Shown here: one piece after another, positions 27,167 to 35,376 of the stretch | How the letters are laid out: every line of letters starts with the position of its first letter | How positions within the stretch are numbered: the first letter of the stretch is position 1 | Assembly: GCF_004745945.1 (NCBI RefSeq) | Contig: NZ_SRLE01000003.1 | Location: 28,719 to 92,718 of the forward strand | Source: Mangrovimicrobium sediminis | GTDB lineage: Bacteria > Pseudomonadota > Gammaproteobacteria > Pseudomonadales > Halieaceae | Length of the DNA stretch: 64,000 nucleotides | Reading direction: 5' to 3' | Position numbers and translations under genes: made by a program | Notes under the pieces: model-generated | Told to the model about the DNA's origin: nothing | Seen by the model: the letters and a program-made list of their open reading frames with translations, nothing else | The model's database searches: none

Positions 27167-27811
27167 ATGACAAAGATTGCCCCGTGGCTGGGCTTGCTTC
27201 TGCTGCTAGCGTCCCGCGGCCTGGGCGCGCAGACGCAGTTCCTGGTCACCGACCAGCGCGGCCAGCCGCTTGCGGACGCGGTGGTCGAACTCGGCCTGGC
27301 CGGGGCGGGGCCGGCCTCGCCGGACGGCGTGTTCGTCATGGACCAGGTCGACAAGACCTTCGTGCCGCGGGTGCTGGTAGTGCCGCGCGGCGCCGCGGTG
27401 AGCTTCCCCAACAGCGACGACATCCGCCACCACGTGTACTCCTTCTCCCGCGCCAACGTCTTCGAGATCAAGCTCTACGCGGGCCAGCCGAAGGCCCCGG
27501 TCGCCTTCCCGCAGCCCGGCGTGGTAGTGCTTGGCTGCAACATCCACGACGCCATGGTCGGCTACATCTATGTGGCCGACAGCCCCTACACCGCGATCAC
27601 CGGTGCGGATGGCCGCGCCAGCTTCTCCGAACTGCCCGGCGCGGTGACCTCCATCGCGGTCTGGCACCCGGAACTTGCCGCCGGGCCGGATGCCAGGGTC
27701 GAACTGGCGCCCGCCGGCGATGCGCCAGACGAGGTGGTCGAGGTGCGCCTGGACACCACCGAGCCGAGTCCGCGCGACACCTTCGAGGACCTGTTCCGCC
27801 ATGCTGACTGA
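27167..27811 (+). CDS. Periplasmic cupredoxin-like protein (methylamine utilisation type)
   Basis: This 214-residue protein has a signal peptide (MTKIAPWLGLLLLLASRGLGAQ). The first part resembles a carboxypeptidase-regulatory or Ig-like fold. The central part is a cupredoxin with a complete type-1-like copper ligand set: His88/His89 (DDIRHHVYSFS), Cys124 and His127 (GCNIHDAMVGY) and Met130. Proteins of this type are often labelled methylamine utilisation protein, but no mau genes are here. Its stop lies 11 bases inside the next gene (ATGCTGACTGA overlap), so it is translationally coupled to the Cache-EAL protein. A role as copper or redox sensor for that protein is inferred. Confidence 0.85.
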   Translation: MTKIAPWLGLLLLLASRGLGAQTQFLVTDQRGQPLADAVVELGLAGAGPASPDGVFVMDQVDKTFVPRVLVVPRGAAVSFPNSDDIRHHVYSFSRANVFEIKLYAGQPKAPVAFPQPGVVVLGCNIHDAMVGYIYVADSPYTAITGADGRASFSELPGAVTSIAVWHPELAAGPDARVELAPAGDAPDEVVEVRLDTTEPSPRDTFEDLFRHAD

Positions 27812-30131
27812 CCGCAGCCTGCGCGCGCAGATCACGCTGCTCGCCAGCGGCCTGATCCTGGCGACGGTGATCGCCCTGCTGGCCGCCTACTGGGTGCGCA
27901 CCGGCGATTACACCCGGCAGCAGATCGAGCACCGTATGGACAGCGCACAGAGCGTGCTGGAGCAGTACCTGCTTTCCCGCGAGAAACTCCTGGTGACCGC
28001 CGCCCGTGTGCTCACCGCGGATTTCGGCTTCAAGCAGGCGGTGGCGACGCTGGACACGGAGACCATCAACAGCGTGCTGCTCAACCACGGCGAGCGTATC
28101 GATGCCGACCTCATGGTGCTTACCGGGTTGGACGGTGCGATTCTCTCGGCCAGCGCCGGCGGCCACGCGCTCGCCGCCCCCGAACTGGCCGCGGCCATCG
28201 GCGCCCTGCCGCTGCGTCCGCAACACTCCCAATTGCTGCGCACCGAGGCCGGTTTCTATCAGGTGTTCGCTCTACCGGTGCTGGCGCCGCGGCCAATCGC
28301 CTATACCGTCATCGGCTTTCGCGCCGACCGGTCCGCGCTGCAGGAACTGAAGCGCCTCACCGGCATGGACATCACCCTGCTCGCGCCCGGCGGTGATCCG
28401 CTGGCCACTACTTTCGAACCCGGGGTGGACATGCGCCGGGCGCTGGCCGAGGCCGGCTCGGGCGAGGCGGCGGGCCTGCTCGGCGGCGCCAGCTATGTGT
28501 ATCGCGATTTCACCCTGGAGACCCTGGGCAATGTGCGCGTCCTGCTCTCGGCGAGCCTGGCGGAGGCCCGCGCCGGGTTCAACCGGCTGCTGGCGTCCAT
28601 CGCGCTGATCGGCGGCGGCATCCTGGCGCTGTCGCTGCTTTTTTCGCAGGTCATCCTGCGCGGCATCACCCGGCCACTGCACCACCTGGTCGGGCTGACC
28701 CGGCAGGTGGCACAGGGCGATTTCAACCTGCAGGCCTCCACCGCACCCGCGGCGGCGGAGTTTCGCGAGCTCAACCAGGCCTTTCTCAGGATGGGCGGCG
28801 AAATCGAGCGGCGCGAGAACGAGATCATCTACCAGGCCGAGCACGACCTGCTCACCGGGGCGCTCGGCCGCAACACCCTGCTGGCGCGCCTGGACGATGC
28901 GCTGCACGCCGGCCAGACTCTACTGCTGCTGGGCGTGAATATCCTGCGCTTTCGCCAGCTCAACGACGCGGTCGGCCCGGACAACGCGGACCGCGTGCTG
29001 CAATCCCTGGCCGGTCGGCTCACGCATTGCGCCGAGACACTCGCCGGCAGTGATGCCCGCTGCCTGGTGGGGCGCGTGGGCGCAGACCATTTCCTGGTCG
29101 CGGTGCCCGTGCCCGCTGCGGGCAGTGCCGGGCAGTGGTTGCACGAGGTCTACGCGGCGATCAACGAACCCTACGTGATTGGCGACCTGCGCCTGACCCT
29201 GAGCCTGTGCCTGGGCTATGTGGAGGAGGCCGAAGCCGGCGTGCCCGCTCGCGACCTGCTGCGCCAGGTGTTCATCGCCGCGGGCGCCGCCCGCAACCGG
29301 CCGCAGCGCCTGCGCGCCTACCAGCGCGGTGAGGACGAGGCCTACCTGCGCCGGCTGTTCCTGGTCGAACGGCTCAAGCGCGCGCTGGTGCGCGACGACG
29401 GCGCGCTGTTCCTCACCTACCAGCCCAAACTGGACCTCGCCCGCGGGCGCATCGATCGCGTCGAGGCGCTGGTGCGCTGGGTCGACGACGAGCACGGGTT
29501 CATTTCACCGGACGAGTTCGTGCCCCTGGCCGAGCAGTCGGGCCTGATCATCAAGCTGACTCGCTGGGTGGTGCGCTCGGTGCTGCGCCAGTTGGCCCTG
29601 TGGAACGCCAGCGGCCTGCACCTGGGGGTGGCGATCAACGTCTCCGCCCAGGACATCTGCCACGAACAGTTTATCGATTCCCTGCTGCATGAACTGCGCG
29701 AGAGCGGTGTGCGCCACGAGCAGGTCACCCTGGAGATCACCGAGCGCGACCTGATGGACAACGAGGCGCTGGCGGTGGAACAGCTCACTGCGCTCAAGGC
29801 CGCGGGCTTTCGCATCGCGGTGGACGACTACGGCGTGGGTTACTCCTCGCTGTCCAAGCTCAAGCAGCTGCCGGTGGACGAACTCAAGATCGACAAGAGT
29901 TTTATTCTGCAACTGCCCGAGTCCGAGCAGGACCAGAACATCGTCAGCTCGACCATCGAGCTGGGCCACAAGCTGGGCCTGAAGGTAGTGGCCGAGGGGG
30001 TGGAAACCAGCGCCGGGCTGGACCTGCTGCGCGCCATGCGCTGCGACTCGGTGCAGGGCTATCACCTGGCGCGGCCGATGAGCGCCGAGGATCTTACCCA
30101 GTGGTATGCGAGCTATGCGCAGACTGCTTAG
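27801..30131 (+). CDS. Double-Cache HAMP protein with degenerate GGDEF and intact EAL
   Basis: This inner-membrane protein has 776 residues. TM1 (about 9-31) and TM2 (about 262-288) flank a periplasmic Cache-type sensor. HAMP (about 290-345) precedes a GGDEF domain whose signature has decayed to GADHF (427-431), so it cannot be a normal cyclase. The EAL domain keeps E555-A-L, VAINVSAQD, LEITERDLMD and DDYGVGYSSL, and is predicted to hydrolyse c-di-GMP. The ATG at 27801 overlaps the cupredoxin gene by 11 bases; the frame is open further upstream, but that part is antisense-like Arg/Pro-rich sequence. It overlaps the next gene too, so all four genes form one unit. Confidence 0.92.
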   Translation: MLTDRSLRAQITLLASGLILATVIALLAAYWVRTGDYTRQQIEHRMDSAQSVLEQYLLSREKLLVTAARVLTADFGFKQAVATLDTETINSVLLNHGERIDADLMVLTGLDGAILSASAGGHALAAPELAAAIGALPLRPQHSQLLRTEAGFYQVFALPVLAPRPIAYTVIGFRADRSALQELKRLTGMDITLLAPGGDPLATTFEPGVDMRRALAEAGSGEAAGLLGGASYVYRDFTLETLGNVRVLLSASLAEARAGFNRLLASIALIGGGILALSLLFSQVILRGITRPLHHLVGLTRQVAQGDFNLQASTAPAAAEFRELNQAFLRMGGEIERRENEIIYQAEHDLLTGALGRNTLLARLDDALHAGQTLLLLGVNILRFRQLNDAVGPDNADRVLQSLAGRLTHCAETLAGSDARCLVGRVGADHFLVAVPVPAAGSAGQWLHEVYAAINEPYVIGDLRLTLSLCLGYVEEAEAGVPARDLLRQVFIAAGAARNRPQRLRAYQRGEDEAYLRRLFLVERLKRALVRDDGALFLTYQPKLDLARGRIDRVEALVRWVDDEHGFISPDEFVPLAEQSGLIIKLTRWVVRSVLRQLALWNASGLHLGVAINVSAQDICHEQFIDSLLHELRESGVRHEQVTLEITERDLMDNEALAVEQLTALKAAGFRIAVDDYGVGYSSLSKLKQLPVDELKIDKSFILQLPESEQDQNIVSSTIELGHKLGLKVVAEGVETSAGLDLLRAMRCDSVQGYHLARPMSAEDLTQWYASYAQTA

Positions 30132-30945
30132 CTCTGGCGCCATCGCACTGTTGCTGAGCGCTACCCCGTGCCTGGCCGGCGGCAAGCTGCTGGCGACGCC
30201 GGGAGTCTCCCAGTTCGAGGGCGCCGCGGGCGGCGGGCTGGTGCCCTGGGCACAGCTCGCCGGCTACGCCACGGAAAACGAGGTGGCGTTCTCCGGCTAT
30301 TGCACCCGTGTCGATGTGGACGACTTCACCCTGGATACCTGCGGTGCCCAGTTCAACCTGTTCGACCGCCTGGAGCTGTCCTACGCCGAGCAGCGGCTGG
30401 ACGTGCAGCCCCTGACGCTGGAACTGGAACAGAAAATCGCCGGCTTCAAGCTGCGCCTGGCCGGCGACCTTGTCTATTCGCCCTATCCCCAGGTGTCCCT
30501 GGGGGTAATGCACAAGCAGTTGGACGATGCCGCGGTGCCTTACGCCCTGGGTGCGCAGGATGACACCGGTACCGATATCTACCTGGCGGTGAGCAAGCTG
30601 CACCTCGGCGTGCTCGCCGGCTACAACCTGTTGTGGAACATTACCGCGCGTCGCACGGAAGCCAACGAGGCGGGGCTGTTGGGCTACGGCGCAGCGGATG
30701 CCTCACCGCAGCTGTTGCTCGAGGGTTCGGTGGCGGTCCTGCTCGACAAGCGTTTCGCCCTCGGCGTCGAGTACCGCGAGAAGCCGGATAACCTGGGGCT
30801 GGGCGAGGACGACTGGCGCGACCTGTTTGTCGCCTGGTTTCCCAACAAGCACCTGAGTGTGACCGCCGCCTGGGTGGACCTCGGCCGCATCGCAGCCATC
30901 GAAGGCCAGGACGGCTGGTATCTGTCGATCATGGGGTATTACTGA
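30115..30945 (+). CDS. DUF3034-like outer-membrane protein
   Basis: This protein has 276 residues (279 if the ATG at 30106 is used). A signal peptide (MRRLLSSGAIALLLSATPCLAG) is followed by alternating beta-type segments rich in aromatic residues. The protein ends in the aromatic YLSIMGYY, as outer-membrane barrels do. The opening GGKLLATPGVSQFEGAAGGG matches what I recall of the DUF3034 family, usually found next to EAL and cupredoxin genes. The start overlaps the EAL gene by 17 bases, and the TGA shares one base with the globin ATG. It probably forms the outer-membrane part of this four-gene system; transport or sensing activity is unknown. Confidence 0.75.
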   Translation: MRRLLSSGAIALLLSATPCLAGGKLLATPGVSQFEGAAGGGLVPWAQLAGYATENEVAFSGYCTRVDVDDFTLDTCGAQFNLFDRLELSYAEQRLDVQPLTLELEQKIAGFKLRLAGDLVYSPYPQVSLGVMHKQLDDAAVPYALGAQDDTGTDIYLAVSKLHLGVLAGYNLLWNITARRTEANEAGLLGYGAADASPQLLLEGSVAVLLDKRFALGVEYREKPDNLGLGEDDWRDLFVAWFPNKHLSVTAAWVDLGRIAAIEGQDGWYLSIMGYY

Positions 30946-31382
30946 TGCGCCTGCGACTGTTGGCCGGGCTCTTCTCGCTGCTGGTTGTGCTGGGGCTGCC
31001 GGCCTGTGCCGGTACGGCAGCCGGTAAGGACACCCTGTACCGCGACCTCGGCGGCGAGCAGGGCATAGACCGCCTGGTGGAAACGTTTATCCGGAAAGTC
31101 GGCCGCGACGAGCGCATCCTGCCGTATTTCGCGCGGGCCTCGGTCAGCCACTTCCGCGAGGGTTTCACCACCCACCTGTGCCAGGTCAGCGGCGGCCCCT
31201 GCACCTACGACGGTGACAGCATGCCGGACATCCACACCGGTATGCAGATCGACGAGGCGGACTTCAACCGCGTTGTCGAGCTACTGGTGGAGGCCATGGA
31301 AGACAACGGTATTGCCTACCCCGTGCAGAACCGCCTGCTGGCGCGCCTGGCGCCGCTGCGCGGGGAGATCATCCACATCTAG
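30945..31382 (+). CDS. Lipoprotein-type truncated hemoglobin (group 1-like)
   Basis: This 145-residue protein has a signal sequence ending in LGLPAC, which reads as a lipobox with lipidated C21. This places the globin in the envelope rather than the cytosol. The globin fold follows: LYRDLGGEQGIDRLVETFIR, LPYFA, SGGPCTYDG and proximal heme ligand His97 (MPDIHTGM). The B10 position, usually Tyr in this group, appears to be Ile49, so distal ligand chemistry may be unusual. C79 and C86 flank the Gly-Gly turn and could form a disulfide. It is the last gene of the cupredoxin/Cache-EAL/DUF3034 operon. Confidence 0.88.
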   Translation: MRLRLLAGLFSLLVVLGLPACAGTAAGKDTLYRDLGGEQGIDRLVETFIRKVGRDERILPYFARASVSHFREGFTTHLCQVSGGPCTYDGDSMPDIHTGMQIDEADFNRVVELLVEAMEDNGIAYPVQNRLLARLAPLRGEIIHI

Positions 31383-31387
31383 CGGGC

Positions 31388-33646
31388 TCAGCCGGGCGCC
31401 ATGGCGACCGGGCAGGCAGGAAGCGACAGCAGGTTGTTCTCGGTCGTCTCGTCGGCCTCACCGCGATAGTACAGCTTGCCCTCGCGTACCACCGGCTCGT
31501 AGCCGAGCAGGATGACTACCTGTTCCATGATCAGTCCGTGCAGGTGTTCGGGACTGAGCGCGAGGCGCAGCACGCCGGGTTCGAGCAGGCGCTCGTTGAA
31601 GTCGTCGTCCAGGTCCAGTGCGCGGTACTTCTCGAACTCGCTGCTGCTTTCCATCAGCGTGTAGAGCTGGTCGTAGATCGCGTCGCCGACGTCCTCTTCG
31701 AAGGGCCGGCCGAGACCGCTTTCCAGGTCGGCGACCAGTTCGTTGGCCCAGTCGCGCAGGTACTCGTGCTCGAGGCGCCGGCGCAGGTCGCGCTCCTCCT
31801 CTTCGCTGAACAGGCCGATACGGGCGATGTATTCGTCCTGCGCATCCATGGTGATGCACTGGGGGCGATAGCGCTTGCCGGTGTAGAACTTGCCCTGCGG
31901 TATGCGCTGCGCCGGCGAGCCGCTGGAGTCACCCGCCGGCAACTGATAGATCTCGCTCTCCGCGTCGTCCTCGAGGTGGGTGTAGAACTCGCTGTCGCTG
32001 GCGTAATGCAGTGCCGCGGGTATCTCCTCGCTGGCGCGCTCGGCGCGAAACAGCAGTTGCGACAGAATCTCGCCGCCGAGCTGCGCCTCGCGCAGGTAGA
32101 CGTTGGGGTAACCCTCGAAGCGTTTGCTGAGATGAATGCGCGCGGCGAAGCCGAAGCGATTGAGTTCGATGGTCTGGTCCAGCGCCTCCAGCAGCAAGGT
32201 GTGCAGGGTCAGGTAGAACGGCTCCCAGCGCTTGCGCGCCACCACGATGTCCACCAGCGGCAGTTCGAGTAGCTCCGATAGCGGAATGATCTGCTCGTCG
32301 GCGTCCGAGAACAGGTCGACGACGGCGCCGATAACGGTCAGCGGGAAGCCGGTGATGCTGAGCAGCCCGCGCCACAGGTCGGCGCGGGCATTGGTGGCCA
32401 CGGTGAGGTCGCTCACCGGCAGGCCGTCGCGCTCGGCGGTCAGCGGGAACACGTCGAGGAACAGGTTACCCGAGCCGATGCCGAACAGATCGGCGAGGTA
32501 GGCGTCCAGTTGCAGCTCAATGCGCAGGCAGTCGAACTCCGGGCCATCCTCGTCGCCGGGGAAAGTCCGCGCTATGCTGCTGACGATCAGCGCTTTGAGA
32601 TACCCGGTGACCAGGGGTTCGGGGTCGTCCTCTTCCGGTGCGGCAGTACCCAGGAACTCGCTGATCACCTCGGGCGGGATCGCCATGGGGAAGCGCATGC
32701 CGAGGAAGATGCCCTGCAGGTCGTTCTCGTCCAGTTCCTCCGCCTCGACAGCCGGCGCCAGCATCATCTTGTGCAGCGCATCGGCGAGCACGTTTTCCAG
32801 GAATCCGGGGCCGGTGGCGAAGGCGATGTCCTGCTCGTCGCCGAGGAAATCGACAAACTGCGAGAGGTCGCCGCGCGGCGCGACAAAACCCACCTCGTGG
32901 TCCAGCAGCACCAGGTTGGCGGCCAGGGCCAGCTTGTCACTACCTTCGAGGGTGTTCAGGTGCAGCACGTCCAGGCGCATCCCGTTCAGCGGGTCCAGTT
33001 GCGCCAGTAGCGCGTCGCGGATCGCAGCGGAGACTTCGTCGTCGGACTCGGCGAGAGTCTGCCCGGCTGCGGCGATAGCCGCGTTGAGCTCTTCCAGTAC
33101 CGGTACCAGCGGGAAGAGCATGCCGGCGGTGGGGTCCAGCGGGTCGAAGGCAGCGGTCTGGTCGAGGATGGATTCGACGTGGAACAACTCGTCCAGGGCG
33201 GGTCCCGAGTCCGGGTCCTGCGCGTCGAAATCGCGCAGGTCGCGGGCCAGCGCCTGGATGTCGAGTTCGCGGTGAATGCGTGCGTAGATGTTGAGGTCCA
33301 GGGTCAGCTGGGAGCCGGCATTCGCGATCGCCCGGAACTGGATGTAGACGAAGTCCGCGAGGTCGGGTTCGTCCGGGTAGGTGGTGAAGCCGGCGTCGAA
33401 GGCGTTCTCATTGGTTTCGGCGTAGCTGAATCCCGGTGCGGCGGTGTAGGTGCGCGGCACCTGCTCGTCGGTCTGGGCGTTGATCTGCATCTGCAGGAAC
33501 TGGTCTTCGTCGAGCGGGTTCGGCACTTCGAAGAAAGAGGGCAGGACCCCTGCGTCGAGCAGTAGTTGAGCGACGCGTGCCAGCAGGCGATGCGAGACGA
33601 TGCACTCCAGGTCGAAACCGGTGCGTGCCGCGTTTGTTATATTCAT
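31388..33646 (-). CDS. Large protein of unknown function (752 aa)
   Basis: I do not recognise this family. The start at 33646 (MNITNAARTGFDLECIV) is preferred over one 15 codons upstream because the conserved-looking sequence begins there. There is no signal peptide and no certain membrane helix, although FPLTVIGAVVDLFSDA is hydrophobic. The protein is markedly acidic and alternates amphipathic strands and helices (YIQFRAIANAGSQLTLDLNI, GILSATDLFGIG-like turns). The long amphipathic segments could suit lipid or surface binding, but no motif proves it. It converges with the globin gene at a five-base gap and is followed upstream by the M20 peptidase in the same orientation. Confidence 0.65.
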   Translation of the reverse strand: MNITNAARTGFDLECIVSHRLLARVAQLLLDAGVLPSFFEVPNPLDEDQFLQMQINAQTDEQVPRTYTAAPGFSYAETNENAFDAGFTTYPDEPDLADFVYIQFRAIANAGSQLTLDLNIYARIHRELDIQALARDLRDFDAQDPDSGPALDELFHVESILDQTAAFDPLDPTAGMLFPLVPVLEELNAAIAAAGQTLAESDDEVSAAIRDALLAQLDPLNGMRLDVLHLNTLEGSDKLALAANLVLLDHEVGFVAPRGDLSQFVDFLGDEQDIAFATGPGFLENVLADALHKMMLAPAVEAEELDENDLQGIFLGMRFPMAIPPEVISEFLGTAAPEEDDPEPLVTGYLKALIVSSIARTFPGDEDGPEFDCLRIELQLDAYLADLFGIGSGNLFLDVFPLTAERDGLPVSDLTVATNARADLWRGLLSITGFPLTVIGAVVDLFSDADEQIIPLSELLELPLVDIVVARKRWEPFYLTLHTLLLEALDQTIELNRFGFAARIHLSKRFEGYPNVYLREAQLGGEILSQLLFRAERASEEIPAALHYASDSEFYTHLEDDAESEIYQLPAGDSSGSPAQRIPQGKFYTGKRYRPQCITMDAQDEYIARIGLFSEEEERDLRRRLEHEYLRDWANELVADLESGLGRPFEEDVGDAIYDQLYTLMESSSEFEKYRALDLDDDFNERLLEPGVLRLALSPEHLHGLIMEQVVILLGYEPVVREGKLYYRGEADETTENNLLSLPACPVAMAPG

Positions 33647-33730
33647 GCGTGATCGAACTCTTGGAATTGTCCCCGCCCGAAGTATAGACAATCCGCCGGG
33701 CGGGTCCCGCTGGCGTGTGGTCGCAGCGTT

Positions 33731-35131
33731 TCAGTCCTGCGGACGGCCGATGGCCTTGAGCAGCACGTACCAGTGGCGCAGCTCCTTGTCGAAGGCGTCC
33801 ACCGGGATACGCTCGTTGAGCCCGTGGTTGTAGTTGTCGCCCGACCACATGTAGAGCCCGTCCACGCCGTAGCTGGGGATGCCGGCGGCGCGAAAATGCA
33901 TGCCGTCGGATCCGCCGGTGGACATGTAGGGCACGATCTCCAGGCCCGGGTAGTTGGCGTCCACCGCCAGGCGCAGGGCGGCGAGCAGGTCCTCGCGCAG
34001 GGGCGAGGCGTCGGTCTCGGTGGCCTCGTCGCGCTGCACGACGGCGATTTCCGGGTTGTCGATGACCCGCGCCAGGGTCGCCGCGGTGGCCTCCACGCCC
34101 TCGCCGGGGAACAGGCGGCAGTTGACCACCGCCATCGCGGTTTGCGGCAGCGCATTCTCCGCGTGGCCGGCGTCGAGCATGGTCGCGACGCAGGTGGTGC
34201 TGACCAGGCCGGTGTAGGCCGGGTTGGTGCGCAGGGTGGCCACCGCGTCCGCGTCGCCGGGATTGTCGGCGAAGGCCGCCATCGCGGCGCCCAGCTCACC
34301 GGGTGTGCGCCTGGCCTGGGCGGCAAAATACTGCCGGGTCAGGTCGTTCTGGCGTACCGGAAAGTCGTAGTCCTGCAGCTTGACCAGCGCGCCGGCCAGG
34401 TCGTAGATAGCGTTCTTCTGGGTCGGCCGCGAGCTGTGGCCACCGGGGCTGGTGACGCGCAGTTCATAGGTGATGTAGGTCTTCTCCGCCGCCTGGATGT
34501 CGTAGCTGACTGGCGCGCCGCCCGGCGCCGCCAGCGAGCCGCCGCCCATGTCCGCGTTCAGCGAGTACTCGCTGTCGGTCAACTCGCGATACTGGCCGAC
34601 CAGCGCTTTGGTGCTCGCCATGTCGGTTTCCTCGTCGCCGCTGAAGGCCAGGATCAGGTCGCGGGCCGGCACGAAGCCCTCGGCCTTGAGTCGCAGGAAG
34701 ATGGCGGAGGTGGCGACCAGGCCGAGCTTGTTGTCGGCGGTGCCGCGGCCGTAGTAGTAGCCGTTCTCTTTGGTCAGGGTAAACGGGTCGCGCTCCCAGT
34801 CCTCGGGCAGGGCGTCGACTACGTCCATGTGCGCGCTGATGCTGACCGGCTTTTTGCCGGCGCTGCCGTCGCCGCGGTAGCGCACCACCAGGGCCGCGGT
34901 TTCACCCACCGGCAGCACGTGGATGTCCTGCTCCGGGAAGCCCGCGGCGCGGAACTGTCCGGCCAGGTATTTGGCCAGTTCCGGCACCTTGCCGTGGCCC
35001 TGGGCGGTGCGCAGGGAAATGGCGTGGCGGTAGATGGCCAGGGCCTGGTCGTGATGGTCGTCGCTTGCCATGGCGTTCGGCGTGGCGGTGGCGCACAGCA
35101 GCAGCGCCAGCAGGGGGAGGGTCTTGTACAT
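33731..35131 (-). CDS. Secreted M20-family metallopeptidase
   Basis: This 466-residue protein has a signal peptide (MYKTLPLLALLLCATATPNAMAS). M20 dinuclear zinc site residues are visible: His/Asp in ISAHMDVVD, Asp in YYGRGTADNKLG, and the catalytic Glu pair in FSGDEETD. The dimerisation domain has VTSPGGHSSRP, and a C-terminal His ligand is likely in DNYNHGLNERI. Such enzymes cleave dipeptides or N-acyl amino acids. The Sec signal places it in the periplasm, where it may process peptides for uptake. The gene lies 84 bases upstream of the large unknown protein and may be cotranscribed with it. Confidence 0.9.
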   Translation of the reverse strand: MYKTLPLLALLLCATATPNAMASDDHHDQALAIYRHAISLRTAQGHGKVPELAKYLAGQFRAAGFPEQDIHVLPVGETAALVVRYRGDGSAGKKPVSISAHMDVVDALPEDWERDPFTLTKENGYYYGRGTADNKLGLVATSAIFLRLKAEGFVPARDLILAFSGDEETDMASTKALVGQYRELTDSEYSLNADMGGGSLAAPGGAPVSYDIQAAEKTYITYELRVTSPGGHSSRPTQKNAIYDLAGALVKLQDYDFPVRQNDLTRQYFAAQARRTPGELGAAMAAFADNPGDADAVATLRTNPAYTGLVSTTCVATMLDAGHAENALPQTAMAVVNCRLFPGEGVEATAATLARVIDNPEIAVVQRDEATETDASPLREDLLAALRLAVDANYPGLEIVPYMSTGGSDGMHFRAAGIPSYGVDGLYMWSGDNYNHGLNERIPVDAFDKELRHWYVLLKAIGRPQD

Positions 35132-35376
35132 GGGATTCCGTCAGTCGCGTGGGCGCGCCGGCGGGCGGCGCAATGCCGCAACATAGCCCGTCCGCGGCGG
35201 GTGCACAAGCGCGCCGGGAGGGTGTGCGGTTATCCGCCTGCGGTGAAGGCCGCGGGGCCGCACCCGGCGCGCGGCGTCCTTGTCAGAGAACCGCAATGAA
35301 ACCAACATATTGGCGTAACCTTTCCTTCACCTGATGCCCCTAGTGTGTAGGGCTCCCGTCAATTGAGGTATTCCCG

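Noticed and set aside
27167..27811. Methylamine utilisation role for the cupredoxin
   Set aside because: No mau genes or amine dehydrogenase nearby; the neighbours are signalling and envelope proteins.
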